From contig JAZRNL010000037.1 in assembly GCA_045648165.1 (NCBI GenBank), positions 1-64,000 of the forward strand: 64,000 bases of DNA, written 5' to 3'. Positions 43,283 to 52,840 of this stretch are shown one piece after another. This DNA is from RGIG9115 sp045648165 (lineage in GTDB: Bacteria > Bacillota > Clostridia > UBA1381). The position numbers were made by a program, and so were the translations under genes. The notes beneath the pieces were generated by a model. The model saw only the letters and a program-made list of their open reading frames with translations, was not told the origin of the DNA and made no database searches. The stretch's first letter is position 1. Each line of letters starts with the position of its first letter.

Positions 43283-44149
43283 ATGAAAAAGTTTTTCGGA
43301 ATTGTGGTAATATTTTTAACGGTGGCTTTGATAGCGGTTGCAGGATATATTATATACGATGTAAATCGTGTTGCAACTGTGGAATATACATATGAATCTT
43401 CAAAAGTCCCGGAAAATTTTGACGGTTACAGAATAGGTTTTGTAACAGATTTCCACAATGCAGATAACTATGAAAAAATACACAAAGCTTTCCGCAAAGC
43501 AAATCCCGATATTATATGCGTAGTGGGCGATTTGGTGGATATGAACACCGTGGATTTCACAAACGCCGTAAAGCTTATGGAGGGTCTTGCAGAAATTGGG
43601 GAGGTATACTATGTATATGGAAATCATGAGGTATGGAGCAATTCCGAAAACGGCACTGAAATTCCGTTAATAAAAGAAAAGCTTGAAGATGTGGATGTGC
43701 ATTTTCTTAACGACAGTGTAAAAACAATCGAAAAGAACGGTCAGTTTATAAACCTTGTAGGCTATGGGGATTCCCTTTATGACGATACAGGTGAAGCAGG
43801 AGGAATTTTCCGCACAAAAGCAAAGGAAAAAATCAAAAAGCTTTACAACACTCTTGATAAGACGGTGTTAAATGTGCTTCTGTTTCACAGAGGTCAGTAT
43901 TTTGATTTAATAGCAGAAGCAGGATACGACATTGCTCTTACAGGTCACCTTCATGGCGGTTTGATAAACATAAAAGGAGTACGGGAATACGTCCTCTATA
44001 AGCACTTTGGCAATGACAGTTATCTTAAAGGTGAGTACAGACTTGGTGACAGTGTTATGTACCTTTCCGCAGGCATTGCAAACAGGAAAAATATATGGCG
44101 TATATTCAATACCCCTGAAATCAATATTCTGGAGCTGAAAACTAAGTGA
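43283..44149 (+). CDS. Membrane-anchored metallophosphoesterase
   Basis: A 288-residue calcineurin-like phosphoesterase of the YkuE/YaeI class. An N-terminal membrane helix (KKFFGIVVIFLTVALIAVAGYII) is followed by metal motifs FVTDFHNA, GDLVD, YGNHE, and TGHLHGG. Related enzymes act on lipid-linked phosphates such as UDP-diacylglucosamine or peptide-nucleotide substrates; within a polysaccharide run, dephosphorylation of a lipid carrier or glycan precursor is plausible but unproven. The stop overlaps the next start (GTGA at 44146-44149). ATG 43283 is chosen over GTG 43277, which sits in the ribosome site. Confidence 0.88.
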   Translation: MKKFFGIVVIFLTVALIAVAGYIIYDVNRVATVEYTYESSKVPENFDGYRIGFVTDFHNADNYEKIHKAFRKANPDIICVVGDLVDMNTVDFTNAVKLMEGLAEIGEVYYVYGNHEVWSNSENGTEIPLIKEKLEDVDVHFLNDSVKTIEKNGQFINLVGYGDSLYDDTGEAGGIFRTKAKEKIKKLYNTLDKTVLNVLLFHRGQYFDLIAEAGYDIALTGHLHGGLINIKGVREYVLYKHFGNDSYLKGEYRLGDSVMYLSAGIANRKNIWRIFNTPEINILELKTK

Positions 44150-45288
44150 AGGTTTTAATTGTAAATAATAATATGTGTGTTGGCGGGATACAAAAATCCC
44201 TTGCAAACCTTTTATCCGAAATATCTGCATATCACGATGTATCTCTTATGCTTTTTAATCCCCATGGTGATTTACTTTCTCATATTCCTGACAATGTAAA
44301 AATAATAAAAGGTAATCATTTTACAAAAATTTTGGGTATGAGTCAGGCAGAAGCGAAGATGGATGGTATATTTACTGCTCTGTGGCGAAGCTTGTGGGTA
44401 ATTGCCTCAAAGATTTTAGGAAGTGGATTTTCGTATAGTATGCTTTCAAAGTTTCAAAAAATCAAAGAGGATTTTGATGTTTCAATTTCCTTTATGCAAA
44501 ACTCTGAAGAAAAAACATTTTACGGCGGGTGCAACGAGTTTGTTTTGTATAGCACAAAATCATCAAAGAAAGTTTCGTTTGTTCACTGCGATATGAAGAA
44601 TTACATAGGTAATAACCCTTATAATATATCTCTTTATAAAAAGTTTGATGCAGTGGCATGTGTTTCCGATTCTTGTAAAATGGTGTTTGATGAAGCAGTA
44701 CCCGGGCTTAAAACATACTCTGTGCATAATATGTATGATTTTAAGCAGATGAAGGAACTTTCCGAAGAATATCCGGCAGCGGTTTCCCGGAAAGGAGTAA
44801 CTTTGTTTACATCAGCAAGAATAAGTGAAGAAAAGGGCATTTTGCGTATGCTTCCCATACTTGAAAAAATAAAATCTATGGGCGGTGAGTTCAAGTGGTT
44901 TATAGCAGGCGACGGTCCTCTTTACATAAACGCATTGGATGAATGTGAAAGGTTAAATCTAAAAGAGAATATAGAATTCCTTGGGCTTTTAACAAATCCT
45001 TATCCTTATTTTAAAAGTTCAGATATTCTTCTTGTGCCGTCATACAATGAGGCGGCTCCAATGGTTTACGGAGAGGCAATGTACTTCGGGACTCCTGTGT
45101 TTACTACGGATACAACCTCGGCAAAAGAAATAATAGGTGAAGAATACGGATGGGTTGTAAAAAATTCTGATGAAGAAATATACATAAAGCTTAAAAGCAT
45201 AATTTTGGGAGATGAACCGCTAAAAAGCTTTAACTGCCTGCTGACCAACGAAAAGGCAAAAGAAGAATTTGAAGAAATATTGAAGTGA
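44146..45288 (+). CDS. GT4-like glycosyltransferase
   Basis: A 380-residue GT-B transferase. The N-terminal domain begins KVLIVNNNMCVGGIQKSLANLL, and the C-terminal domain has TSARISEEKGILRMLPILE, WFIAGDGPLY, and the donor-binding loop PSYNEAAPMVYGEAMYFGTPV with the E-x7-E pattern. These are retaining family-4 features. Role: sugar addition in the repeat unit. GTG start overlaps the previous stop. Confidence 0.92.
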   Translation: MKVLIVNNNMCVGGIQKSLANLLSEISAYHDVSLMLFNPHGDLLSHIPDNVKIIKGNHFTKILGMSQAEAKMDGIFTALWRSLWVIASKILGSGFSYSMLSKFQKIKEDFDVSISFMQNSEEKTFYGGCNEFVLYSTKSSKKVSFVHCDMKNYIGNNPYNISLYKKFDAVACVSDSCKMVFDEAVPGLKTYSVHNMYDFKQMKELSEEYPAAVSRKGVTLFTSARISEEKGILRMLPILEKIKSMGGEFKWFIAGDGPLYINALDECERLNLKENIEFLGLLTNPYPYFKSSDILLVPSYNEAAPMVYGEAMYFGTPVFTTDTTSAKEIIGEEYGWVVKNSDEEIYIKLKSIILGDEPLKSFNCLLTNEKAKEEFEEILK

Positions 45289-45298
45289 GTGTTTAAAA

Positions 45299-46357
45299 AT
45301 GACAGGAATAATATGTGTGGGGCAGATTGAACTCAGCCCATTTGCAAAAAAATATATTTCGGTGCTTGAAAGCAAAAATGAAAAATATCATATTATCCAT
45401 TGGGACAGAAGCGGTGATGTGCGAAATGACAGTGACTTTGTGTATACATATACTGAAACTCTGGACCGCTATGCACCAAAGATAAAGAAGTTGATGCCAT
45501 TTATCAGGTTTTCCCGGTTTGTGAAGAGGCTTGTTAAGGAGAATAAATATGACAGGCTTATTGTACTCACAACACAGACGGCACTTCTTATGCTCGGTAC
45601 TCTTTTAAAGTATAAAAACAGGTATTTTTTCGACTACAGGGATACCTCTTACGAGTACATAAAGCCATACGGATTTCTGATAAACAAAATTGCAGACTGC
45701 TCTCTTGGAATGTGTGTTTCATCACCGGGGTTCAGGGAGTATATAAAAACAAATAAAGAAATGGTGATATCCCATAATTTCCAGGATTCCTGCTATAAGA
45801 GCAGAAAGCTTAGATGCAATAAAAAGATTGATAGCAGAATTATTATGGGGTATATAGGAGTTTTAAGGGAATTTGAATATTTAAAAAAGCTTATTTGCGT
45901 TTTCGGGAACGACTCCAGATTTGAGTTCCGCATTCACGGCGGAGGAGATGACGTTGATAAGCTCCGCGAGTTTTCAAAATCCTTTGATAACGTGCTTGTT
46001 GCAGGGGCATACAAGGAAGAGGAAAAAACAGATATTTTGGATTCCTTTGATATGATTTGCTACAACTATCCCTATAGTTTTGTAAACTATCCGGCTCTTG
46101 CAAATAAGTTTTATGACGGAATGATTATGAAAAAGCCTATGTTTGCAAATATCCGCACATTTTCCGGCCAGTTGATTGCTAAAAACGGTCTTGGCATAAG
46201 CCTTGACCAGGACGATGAAGAAACTGCAGATAAAATATATAAATACTATCAAAGCTTCGATGCTGAAAAGTTTGAATATAACTGTGAAAATTTCCTTGTA
46301 TCCGTTATGGAGGATGAAAAAAATTACATAAAGGAAATAGAAAATATAATAGTCTGA
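45299..46357 (+). CDS. GT-B fold glycosyltransferase-like protein
   Basis: A 352-residue protein with the two-domain look of GT4 transferases (GIICVGQIELSPFAKKYIS at the start; IMGYIGVLREFEYLKKLI and FRIHGGGDDVDKLRE in the second domain; KFYDGMIMKKPMFAN near the donor site). The E-x7-E is weak, so donor recognition may be unusual. It is less clear than its upstream neighbour but sits in a continuous run of glycan genes, 10 bases after it. Confidence 0.78.
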   Translation: MTGIICVGQIELSPFAKKYISVLESKNEKYHIIHWDRSGDVRNDSDFVYTYTETLDRYAPKIKKLMPFIRFSRFVKRLVKENKYDRLIVLTTQTALLMLGTLLKYKNRYFFDYRDTSYEYIKPYGFLINKIADCSLGMCVSSPGFREYIKTNKEMVISHNFQDSCYKSRKLRCNKKIDSRIIMGYIGVLREFEYLKKLICVFGNDSRFEFRIHGGGDDVDKLREFSKSFDNVLVAGAYKEEEKTDILDSFDMICYNYPYSFVNYPALANKFYDGMIMKKPMFANIRTFSGQLIAKNGLGISLDQDDEETADKIYKYYQSFDAEKFEYNCENFLVSVMEDEKNYIKEIENIIV

Positions 46358-46369
46358 AAGGGCAGAGCT

Positions 46370-47035
46370 ATGAAATCAGAATTTAAACGTTTTTTAAAGG
46401 ATGCCGTGGCAGGTATTCCTCATATAAAGAGAAAAAAGAAGAAATATGTGGAGTATATAAGGTCCTGCTACGATTATTCCCGTCCCACGCCCACAATTAT
46501 TTGCTCAACCTGCATAGGAGGAATGATTTCACATAACCTGGGTCTTAAGTTTATGTCTCCAACGGTTAATATCTGGATGATTCCATCAGACCTTGTAAAA
46601 TTCGTTTCTCATATTGACCGATATGTGAATGCACCCATTGTTTTTAAAAAGAGCAATGATTATCCCATTGGAAAAATTGAAGATATAACAGTGTATTTCC
46701 AGCACTATACCACGGAGGAAGAAGCACGGAAAAAGTGGGACGAAAGAAAAAAACGTATTGATAAAGATAATCTTTATATAATAACGGACGACAAAAATCT
46801 TACTTCTGAAGAAATAACAACTCTACGCAATGTATCGTACAAGCGTCTTGTGATTTTTACAGCGGATGAAGAAAAAACAGACCCGTTTTTTCCTTATGAA
46901 TGTTATAAAGGTCAGGGAGAAATCGGATATTACAGTGTGAGAGCCTTAAATGGATTTGCGCCATTTGAAAACGAATTTAACTACGCCAAGTGGCTTTCAG
47001 GTGAGGCAGAGTACAGATTTACGGGAGTAAAATAA
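46370..47035 (+). CDS. DUF1919 family protein
   Basis: A 221-residue protein of the DUF1919 family known from polysaccharide clusters: TIICSTCIGGMISHNLGLKFMSPTVN, YPIGKIEDITVYFQHYTTEEEARKKWDERKKRI and a C-terminal phenylalanine-rich end. In other species members occur with acyl- or glycosyl-transferase genes (for example exopolysaccharide biosynthesis); the reaction is unknown. It starts 12 bases after the GT gene and is followed one base later by a GT2 gene. Confidence 0.85.
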   Translation: MKSEFKRFLKDAVAGIPHIKRKKKKYVEYIRSCYDYSRPTPTIICSTCIGGMISHNLGLKFMSPTVNIWMIPSDLVKFVSHIDRYVNAPIVFKKSNDYPIGKIEDITVYFQHYTTEEEARKKWDERKKRIDKDNLYIITDDKNLTSEEITTLRNVSYKRLVIFTADEEKTDPFFPYECYKGQGEIGYYSVRALNGFAPFENEFNYAKWLSGEAEYRFTGVK

Positions 47036-47036
47036 T

Positions 47037-48161
47037 ATGGAAAACGTTATGCTGTCAATTATAGTGCCTGTTTACAATGTGGAAAGGTACTTAAAAAGAG
47101 CAATAAATTCAATTACCTGTCAAAGCTTTTCTGATTACGAAATTATCATCTGCAACGACGGTTCTACGGATAATTCGGGTAAAATATGTGATGAACTTGC
47201 CGGGGCAGATGATAGAATAACAGTCATTCATAAAGAAAACGGAGGAGTTTCCTCGGCGCGGAATGTTGCAATGGAAATTGCCAAGGGGAAGTATATTTAT
47301 TTTTTTGATCCTGATGATTATCTCATCGGTGAGGTCTTTAAAGATAATATCGCTATTGCGGAGGAGAACTCCTGTGACCAGGTAGTATTCTCCTTTGAAA
47401 GCGAAATCTGTGATTTAAACGACAGGGTAATAAAACGCGTTGAATACCGCCACGGTCTTAATGGAATGCGCCGGGGAGAAAATTTCAAAGAGCTATACCT
47501 TTCACACATACAAAATGTGAATAATGTTGTATGGAACAGGATATATACAAAAAGCTCTATTGGCAACACACGTTTTTCTGAGGAAATTATAACTGCAGAG
47601 GATGCTATATTCAATTTGGAACTGGTCGAAAAAGGTGTGGGAAAGGTTTGTTATAATGATAAGATTTATTATTCATATATGTGCAGAATAAATTCTCTTA
47701 TGAATAAGTATAATCCTTATCGGTTCAATAACGAAATGCTGATAGTTGATACTCTTAAAAAGATAACGAATTCCTGGGGTGTGGAAAAGGAATTTAATAA
47801 ATACCTTTCAATGAGATATGTGGAAGGGATGATTTTTGAGTATGGTAATATGAATATGCGGGATTGCGGGCTGACTGTAAAAGAAATAGCTGCAAAAATG
47901 CGGGACTATAACCTGGACGAAAGAGTAAGTAATGCAAAAAAGTTTGTAGAATTAAAGGATATATCCCATATAGGTTGTAAAGTTTTATATTATCTTTCAA
48001 ATAAAAATATGTTCATCTTAGCAGTGTGCTTTAAAAAAATATATACTCTTCTTAGTCGGGCAGTACATACAGTTTTATATATGTTTAATAAACTTACTCT
48101 TTTCAAAAGAGAAATATCAATCCGGGGGTCGGAAAAATGGAAGAAAAAATCAGTATTATAA
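47037..48161 (+). CDS. GT2 glycosyltransferase
   Basis: A 374-residue family 2 transferase: LSIIVPVYNVERYLKRAINS, ICNDGSTDNSGKICDEL, ENGGVSSARNVAM and YFFDPDDYL (DxD-type). The C-terminal ~130 residues are helical and basic, as in membrane-associated family members. It overlaps the next GT2 gene by 25 bases, an efficient translational coupling. Confidence 0.92.
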   Translation: MENVMLSIIVPVYNVERYLKRAINSITCQSFSDYEIIICNDGSTDNSGKICDELAGADDRITVIHKENGGVSSARNVAMEIAKGKYIYFFDPDDYLIGEVFKDNIAIAEENSCDQVVFSFESEICDLNDRVIKRVEYRHGLNGMRRGENFKELYLSHIQNVNNVVWNRIYTKSSIGNTRFSEEIITAEDAIFNLELVEKGVGKVCYNDKIYYSYMCRINSLMNKYNPYRFNNEMLIVDTLKKITNSWGVEKEFNKYLSMRYVEGMIFEYGNMNMRDCGLTVKEIAAKMRDYNLDERVSNAKKFVELKDISHIGCKVLYYLSNKNMFILAVCFKKIYTLLSRAVHTVLYMFNKLTLFKREISIRGSEKWKKKSVL

Positions 48162-49102
48162 TACCGGTTTATAACATCGAAAACTGCGTCGCAAGGTGTA
48201 TTGAATCGGTTATAGGTCAGACCTATAAAAATCTTGAGATAATTCTGGTGGACGATGGTTCAACCGATAGAAGCGGAGATATATGCGACTACTATACGGA
48301 TTCCAGAATAAAGGTTATCCACAAAGAAAACAACGGACTTTCTTCCGCCCGTAATTCGGGGCTTGATATTGCAACAGGTGACTATATAATGTTTTTAGAC
48401 GGTGACGACTATATAAACGAAAATATGTGCCGTGTTCTTTATGAAAGTCTTAAAAATAATTTCGCAGATATGTCGGTGTGCAGTATAAATAATATATATG
48501 AAACAGGGGAAGAAATAGACGATTATAATGATGCCTGCCCTATAACAGGGGATAATATGAGCCGTAACGATTATTTCAGAGCTCTCCTTCGGACCGGAAA
48601 CTGGTATTACATCGTTATGTGGAATAAGCTGTTTAAAAAAGAGCTTTTCCGTGACCTTCGCTTCCCTGTTGGTAAAATTCACGAAGACGAATTCCTTATT
48701 CATCGCATAATAGAGCGTTGCAGAATAATTTCCACAGTAAAGGAAAGGCTTCATAATTATGTTCAGCGAAAGGGAAGTATAACAAATAAAAAATATTCAC
48801 CCAAGCGCCTCGATGTTATGGAAGCTCTTTTAGAACGTGAAAAATTTTATATAGAAAATCGAGTGGAACACGATATCGTATCGGCGCATATGGTGGCACT
48901 GATCAGAGTTTTGTGGGTAACCTACGATAGAGCAGATATGTGTGATGAGGCATATATAAAGCGCTACAGAAATATTCATAAGGAATTAAGATTGTTGCTT
49001 AAAAGGGTGTTGTTCAGATACAGGATGAGTATGAAATACAGGGTTTTTCTTTTCCTGAATTTTATATCAATTAAGCAAACATATAAGATTTTTAATAAAT
49101 AA
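48137..49102 (+). CDS. GT2 glycosyltransferase
   Basis: A 321-residue family 2 transferase: ISIIIPVYNIENCVARCIES, LVDDGSTDRSGDICDYY, ENNGLSSARNSGLDIATGDY and MFLDGDDYI (DxD). It is closely related in pattern to the preceding gene and overlaps its 3' end. The ribosome site (GGGGGTCGG) lies inside that upstream gene. Confidence 0.93.
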   Translation: MEEKISIIIPVYNIENCVARCIESVIGQTYKNLEIILVDDGSTDRSGDICDYYTDSRIKVIHKENNGLSSARNSGLDIATGDYIMFLDGDDYINENMCRVLYESLKNNFADMSVCSINNIYETGEEIDDYNDACPITGDNMSRNDYFRALLRTGNWYYIVMWNKLFKKELFRDLRFPVGKIHEDEFLIHRIIERCRIISTVKERLHNYVQRKGSITNKKYSPKRLDVMEALLEREKFYIENRVEHDIVSAHMVALIRVLWVTYDRADMCDEAYIKRYRNIHKELRLLLKRVLFRYRMSMKYRVFLFLNFISIKQTYKIFNK

Positions 49103-49119
49103 AGTAACAGGTGTAAGAA

Positions 49120-50640
49120 ATGGGTAATAGCAAACAGCTTGTAAAAAATACGGCGGCTCAAACGGCTTCTTTCGGGCTGATAATACTTGTAAGCTTCTTT
49201 TTAACTACATACATAGTTGAAAAGATTGGTACAGAGGTGTATGGATTTGTAGGTCTTGCAAATAACATAACCGGCTATGTGGTTGTGTTTACGGTGGCAA
49301 TAAACAGTCTTGCAAACAGATATATAACAATTGAATATGTAAAAAAGGACTATAACTCTGCAAATAAATATTTTTCTTCGGTTACTGCAGCAAATATAGT
49401 GGTGGTGCTTATAATTTTAGTTCCGGCAGTGATTTTGCTCCTTAACCTTGAAAAGGTAATTAACATTCCGCCGGAGTTTGTAACTGACGTTAAAGTGCTT
49501 TGGGCATTTGTGTTTCTTATGTTTGGATTTACACTTGCATTTGGCAGAATGGAGGTTTCAACCTTTGCTCATAACAGAATTGACCTTTCTGCCCTGCGCA
49601 CAATGGAAAGTAACATATTGAAGGTGATAGTGCTTGTGGTGCTTTTCTATTTCTTTGCACCCAAGGTTTATTTTGTGGGAATTTCCGCTTTTGTGTGCTC
49701 TCTTTATATGATAGTTGCAAATGCTCACTATATGCGAAAGCTCACTCCTGAGCTTAAGTTTTCTAAAAGCCTTGTTGATGTAGGCTCAATCAAAGAAATG
49801 CTTACGGTGGGAGTGTGGAACTCGGCAAATCAGATGAGTCAGATGCTTTTTAACGGACTTGACCTGCTTATAGCCAATCTTTTTATAGGTGCGGCAGGAA
49901 TGGGACTTATGTCTATATCCAAAACAATCCCTCTTCATCTCGTAACGTTTGTGGGTATGATTGCCGGAGCTTTCTATCCGGCGATGACCATAAGCTATGC
50001 AAAGGATGATAAAAATGAGTTTATAAAAGAAACTAATTTTGCAACCGGCATATGCGGATTTATATGTGCAGTACCAGTTGTTGGGGTTATGGTTTTTGGC
50101 AGTGATTTTTATAAGCTATGGCTACCTTCACTTACCCCGGCAGAGGTTTCTACGGTACAGATATTATCTGTTATGACGCTCCTTCCGCAATATTTCAGCA
50201 TGTATCTATTCCCTCTTTACCAGGTAAATACCCTTACCTGTAAACTTAAAGTTCCCTCAATAATCAACATTGTTCTGGGTGTTGTAAATGTAGTTACAGT
50301 GTTTGTGCTTCTTAAATGCACTGATCTTGGACTTTATGCGATAGCAGGAGTAAGTTCACTGCTCCTTATTTTCAGAATAGTGGTATTTGTACCTATGTAT
50401 GCGGCACATAGCCTTAAAAAAAGCTTTTGCACATTTTATCCCCCTCTTATACGAGGTATGATATTTAACGGACTGCTCATTGCACTGTTTAGTTTTACCT
50501 CACGATTTGTAGTTCCCGGTAACATTCTTTCATTTGTTCTGTGGGCAGGGATAAGCGGAGTAGCGGGCTATATAATAGGTATTCCGATTATGTTCAAAAA
50601 AGAGGATTTCAAGAAATTGGCTATGCTTAAGAAAGGATGA
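49120..50640 (+). CDS. Wzx-type polysaccharide flippase (MATE/MVF-like)
   Basis: A 506-residue membrane protein with about 14 hydrophobic segments (for example AQTASFGLIILVSFFLTTYIV and SVMTLLPQYFSMYLFPLYQ) and the MVF/polysaccharide-export pattern of flippases that move lipid-linked repeat units outward. With the Wzy-like and Wzz-like proteins it marks a Wzx/Wzy-dependent pathway. The stop overlaps the next start (ATGA, 50637-50640). Confidence 0.9.
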   Translation: MGNSKQLVKNTAAQTASFGLIILVSFFLTTYIVEKIGTEVYGFVGLANNITGYVVVFTVAINSLANRYITIEYVKKDYNSANKYFSSVTAANIVVVLIILVPAVILLLNLEKVINIPPEFVTDVKVLWAFVFLMFGFTLAFGRMEVSTFAHNRIDLSALRTMESNILKVIVLVVLFYFFAPKVYFVGISAFVCSLYMIVANAHYMRKLTPELKFSKSLVDVGSIKEMLTVGVWNSANQMSQMLFNGLDLLIANLFIGAAGMGLMSISKTIPLHLVTFVGMIAGAFYPAMTISYAKDDKNEFIKETNFATGICGFICAVPVVGVMVFGSDFYKLWLPSLTPAEVSTVQILSVMTLLPQYFSMYLFPLYQVNTLTCKLKVPSIINIVLGVVNVVTVFVLLKCTDLGLYAIAGVSSLLLIFRIVVFVPMYAAHSLKKSFCTFYPPLIRGMIFNGLLIALFSFTSRFVVPGNILSFVLWAGISGVAGYIIGIPIMFKKEDFKKLAMLKKG

Positions 50641-51707
50641 GATTTTTGAAAATAGCAGTTATTACAGTCCACGATTCTGCAAACTTTGGTTCGTTTTTGC
50701 AAGCATATGCCTTAAAATATGTACTCGAGCAGGATGGTCATGAGGTACGATTTGTAATCACCCGTGACAAGGGTTACGTGAGAAGACTTTTCTATAATTT
50801 TACCCTTTGCGGCGAAGTTGTGAAGCATCCTTTTAAAGCGATAACCCGTTATATTTATGGCAGAAAAAAATACAAGCTTTTCAAATCAGAGCAGAATTGT
50901 TTTTCTGAGATAAAAATTCCTGAGATTTCAGATTGCGATGTGGCAATTCTCGGTAGTGATGAAATATGGAATGTAACTGTTCCTGTTTTCCGACAGCCTT
51001 TATTTTATGGAAAATGCTCTCCCAAAAATATAGCATATGGAGTAAGTGTTGGCAGCGCTGTGATTGATAATTTCAATGACCTTGACGAAATAAAGGAATG
51101 TATCTCAAAAATTTCCGCTCCTCTTGCCAGGGATGAAAATACCTGTGATGTGATTGAAGCAATTACGGGAAAACGTCCTGAAACTGTGTGCGATCCCACT
51201 CTGCTTGCGGATAAGAAAATATATATGCATCCCTTAGAAAATAAGTATATCAATAAGCATAAATGCCTTATGCTTTATATGTATGAACCGACAATGCAAA
51301 CCCGCAAGATTATAATTGATTTTGCACGTAGTGCCGGACTTAAAATTGTTTCGGTGGGATTTTACTACGATTGGTGCGATTATAATCTGCTTTGTTCACC
51401 ATTGGAGTTTTGCAGTGCTCTTGAGAGGGCGGAATATGTTATAACAACCACCTTTCACGGCTCAATTTACTCGGTGCTGAATAACAAAAAGTTTGCTTGC
51501 TTACCACTTAGTCAAAAAACTACCGATATTCTCGATAAATTGGGAGCGACTGATGCAGTAATCAATATGAAAGACTTTACAACTACTCATCTTAGAGAAA
51601 AACTTCTTAACTTCTCACTTGATTATTCCCTTATAAACGAAAACATTCTTAAAATGAGGGAGTCGTCAATTGAAAAGCTGAGAGAACAGATAAGAGGAAT
51701 AAAATGA
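50637..51707 (+). CDS. Polysaccharide pyruvyl transferase family protein 1
   Basis: A 356-residue protein of the WcaK/CsaB family: VITVHDSANFGSFLQAYALKYVL, the DEIWNV region in VAILGSDEIWNV, IAYGVSVGSA, ARDENTCDVIE, and the C-terminal TTTFHGSIYSVLNNKKFACLPL signature. Family members add ketal-linked pyruvate from PEP to sugars, or, in some cases, other groups. It is followed with ATGA overlap by the F420-like gene. ATG 50637 and TTG 50646 are both feasible starts. Confidence 0.88.
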   Translation: MRFLKIAVITVHDSANFGSFLQAYALKYVLEQDGHEVRFVITRDKGYVRRLFYNFTLCGEVVKHPFKAITRYIYGRKKYKLFKSEQNCFSEIKIPEISDCDVAILGSDEIWNVTVPVFRQPLFYGKCSPKNIAYGVSVGSAVIDNFNDLDEIKECISKISAPLARDENTCDVIEAITGKRPETVCDPTLLADKKIYMHPLENKYINKHKCLMLYMYEPTMQTRKIIIDFARSAGLKIVSVGFYYDWCDYNLLCSPLEFCSALERAEYVITTTFHGSIYSVLNNKKFACLPLSQKTTDILDKLGATDAVINMKDFTTTHLREKLLNFSLDYSLINENILKMRESSIEKLREQIRGIK

Positions 51708-52840
51708 TTGTATGTGATATAAAAAAATGCACCGGTTGTATGGCATGTATGAATATATGTCCGGGTGGTGCAATAAAGACTTCCCTCAGTGACACATATA
51801 AAACCATACCTATGGTTGAGGAGAGTTTGTGTAAAAACTGTGGTTTGTGCAAAAGGGTTTGCCCTGAAAACAATCCTTATCCCGGCAAAATATCTTACAA
51901 ATGTTACGGAGTAACAAAGGCAGAGGGTGCAGATACCAAAAACTGCGCAACTGCAGGGGTGGGTGCAGAACTTGCAAAGTATGTGACGAATAACGGAGGC
52001 ATCGTTTTCGGAGCAGGTTATAAAGATGGTAAAGTATGCCACATTTCTGCAAGTACTGAAGCAGAGCTTGAAATGCTGAAAGGCTCCAAATATGTTCAAA
52101 GTGATATATGTTTTTGTTACAAAGAAGCAAAATCATATCTTGATTCAGGACGTAATGTTCTTTTTACAGGTACACCGTGCCAGATTGCAGGTCTTATGAA
52201 TTATTTGGGTAGGGAGTATGAAAATCTTGTGACTGCAGATCTTGTATGTCACGGAGTTTCACCCCATAAATTTCTTGATGATTATCTTTCTGACCTTAAA
52301 ATTTCGGACAAGTGCCGGGAGGTGCGTTTCCGGGGGGAAGAGGATTATTTCTTCACGGTGTACGGAGATGACGGCATTATATATAAAGAGAGTGCTACAA
52401 CTAATTTGTATTATCGCGCTTACTACAATAAGATATTAATGCGGGACAATTGTTACGCCTGCGAATACGCAACCTATAAAAACCGTCCTGCAGATATAAC
52501 AATCGGTGATTTTTGGGGGATAGACAGGGCTCGTTATGAAATAAGAGAAGATGTAAAGGTTTCCCTGGTTCTTATTAACACAAAGAAAGGGGCAGAACTG
52601 TTTGCCAATTTAAATATGCCCGGGGTGGAGACTGATGTGTTGGAAGGTGTTTCGAAAAATGCCCAACTTAAAACGCCTTGCCCTGAGGATGAAGAACGAG
52701 AGAAATTCCTGAACAATTATCATCGTGGATTTGCAGCAGCGGTTAACAAAACGAAAGTGAAAAAAAACATACGACGGAATAAGCGTAATCTTGCCATATT
52801 CAGAATAAAGGCAGGAATTAAAAGGGGGTTAAAGCTATGA
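51704..52840 (+). CDS. Ferredoxin/F420-dehydrogenase beta subunit-like protein
   Basis: A 378-residue protein. The N terminus carries two [4Fe-4S] motifs, CTGCMACMNICPGGA and CKNCGLCKRVCPENNP. The remainder resembles the FrhB/FdhB family (Coenzyme F420 hydrogenase/dehydrogenase beta): GAGYKDGKVCHI, VLFTGTPCQIAGL, DLVCHGVSP, YACEYATYKNRPADITIGDFWGI. Clostridia lack F420, so an electron carrier such as ferredoxin or a flavin is more likely. The gene is wedged between two pyruvyl transferase genes with ATGA overlaps at both ends, a pairing I recall from many polysaccharide clusters, suggesting a shared, undefined sugar modification. Confidence 0.88.
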   Translation: MIVCDIKKCTGCMACMNICPGGAIKTSLSDTYKTIPMVEESLCKNCGLCKRVCPENNPYPGKISYKCYGVTKAEGADTKNCATAGVGAELAKYVTNNGGIVFGAGYKDGKVCHISASTEAELEMLKGSKYVQSDICFCYKEAKSYLDSGRNVLFTGTPCQIAGLMNYLGREYENLVTADLVCHGVSPHKFLDDYLSDLKISDKCREVRFRGEEDYFFTVYGDDGIIYKESATTNLYYRAYYNKILMRDNCYACEYATYKNRPADITIGDFWGIDRARYEIREDVKVSLVLINTKKGAELFANLNMPGVETDVLEGVSKNAQLKTPCPEDEEREKFLNNYHRGFAAAVNKTKVKKNIRRNKRNLAIFRIKAGIKRGLKL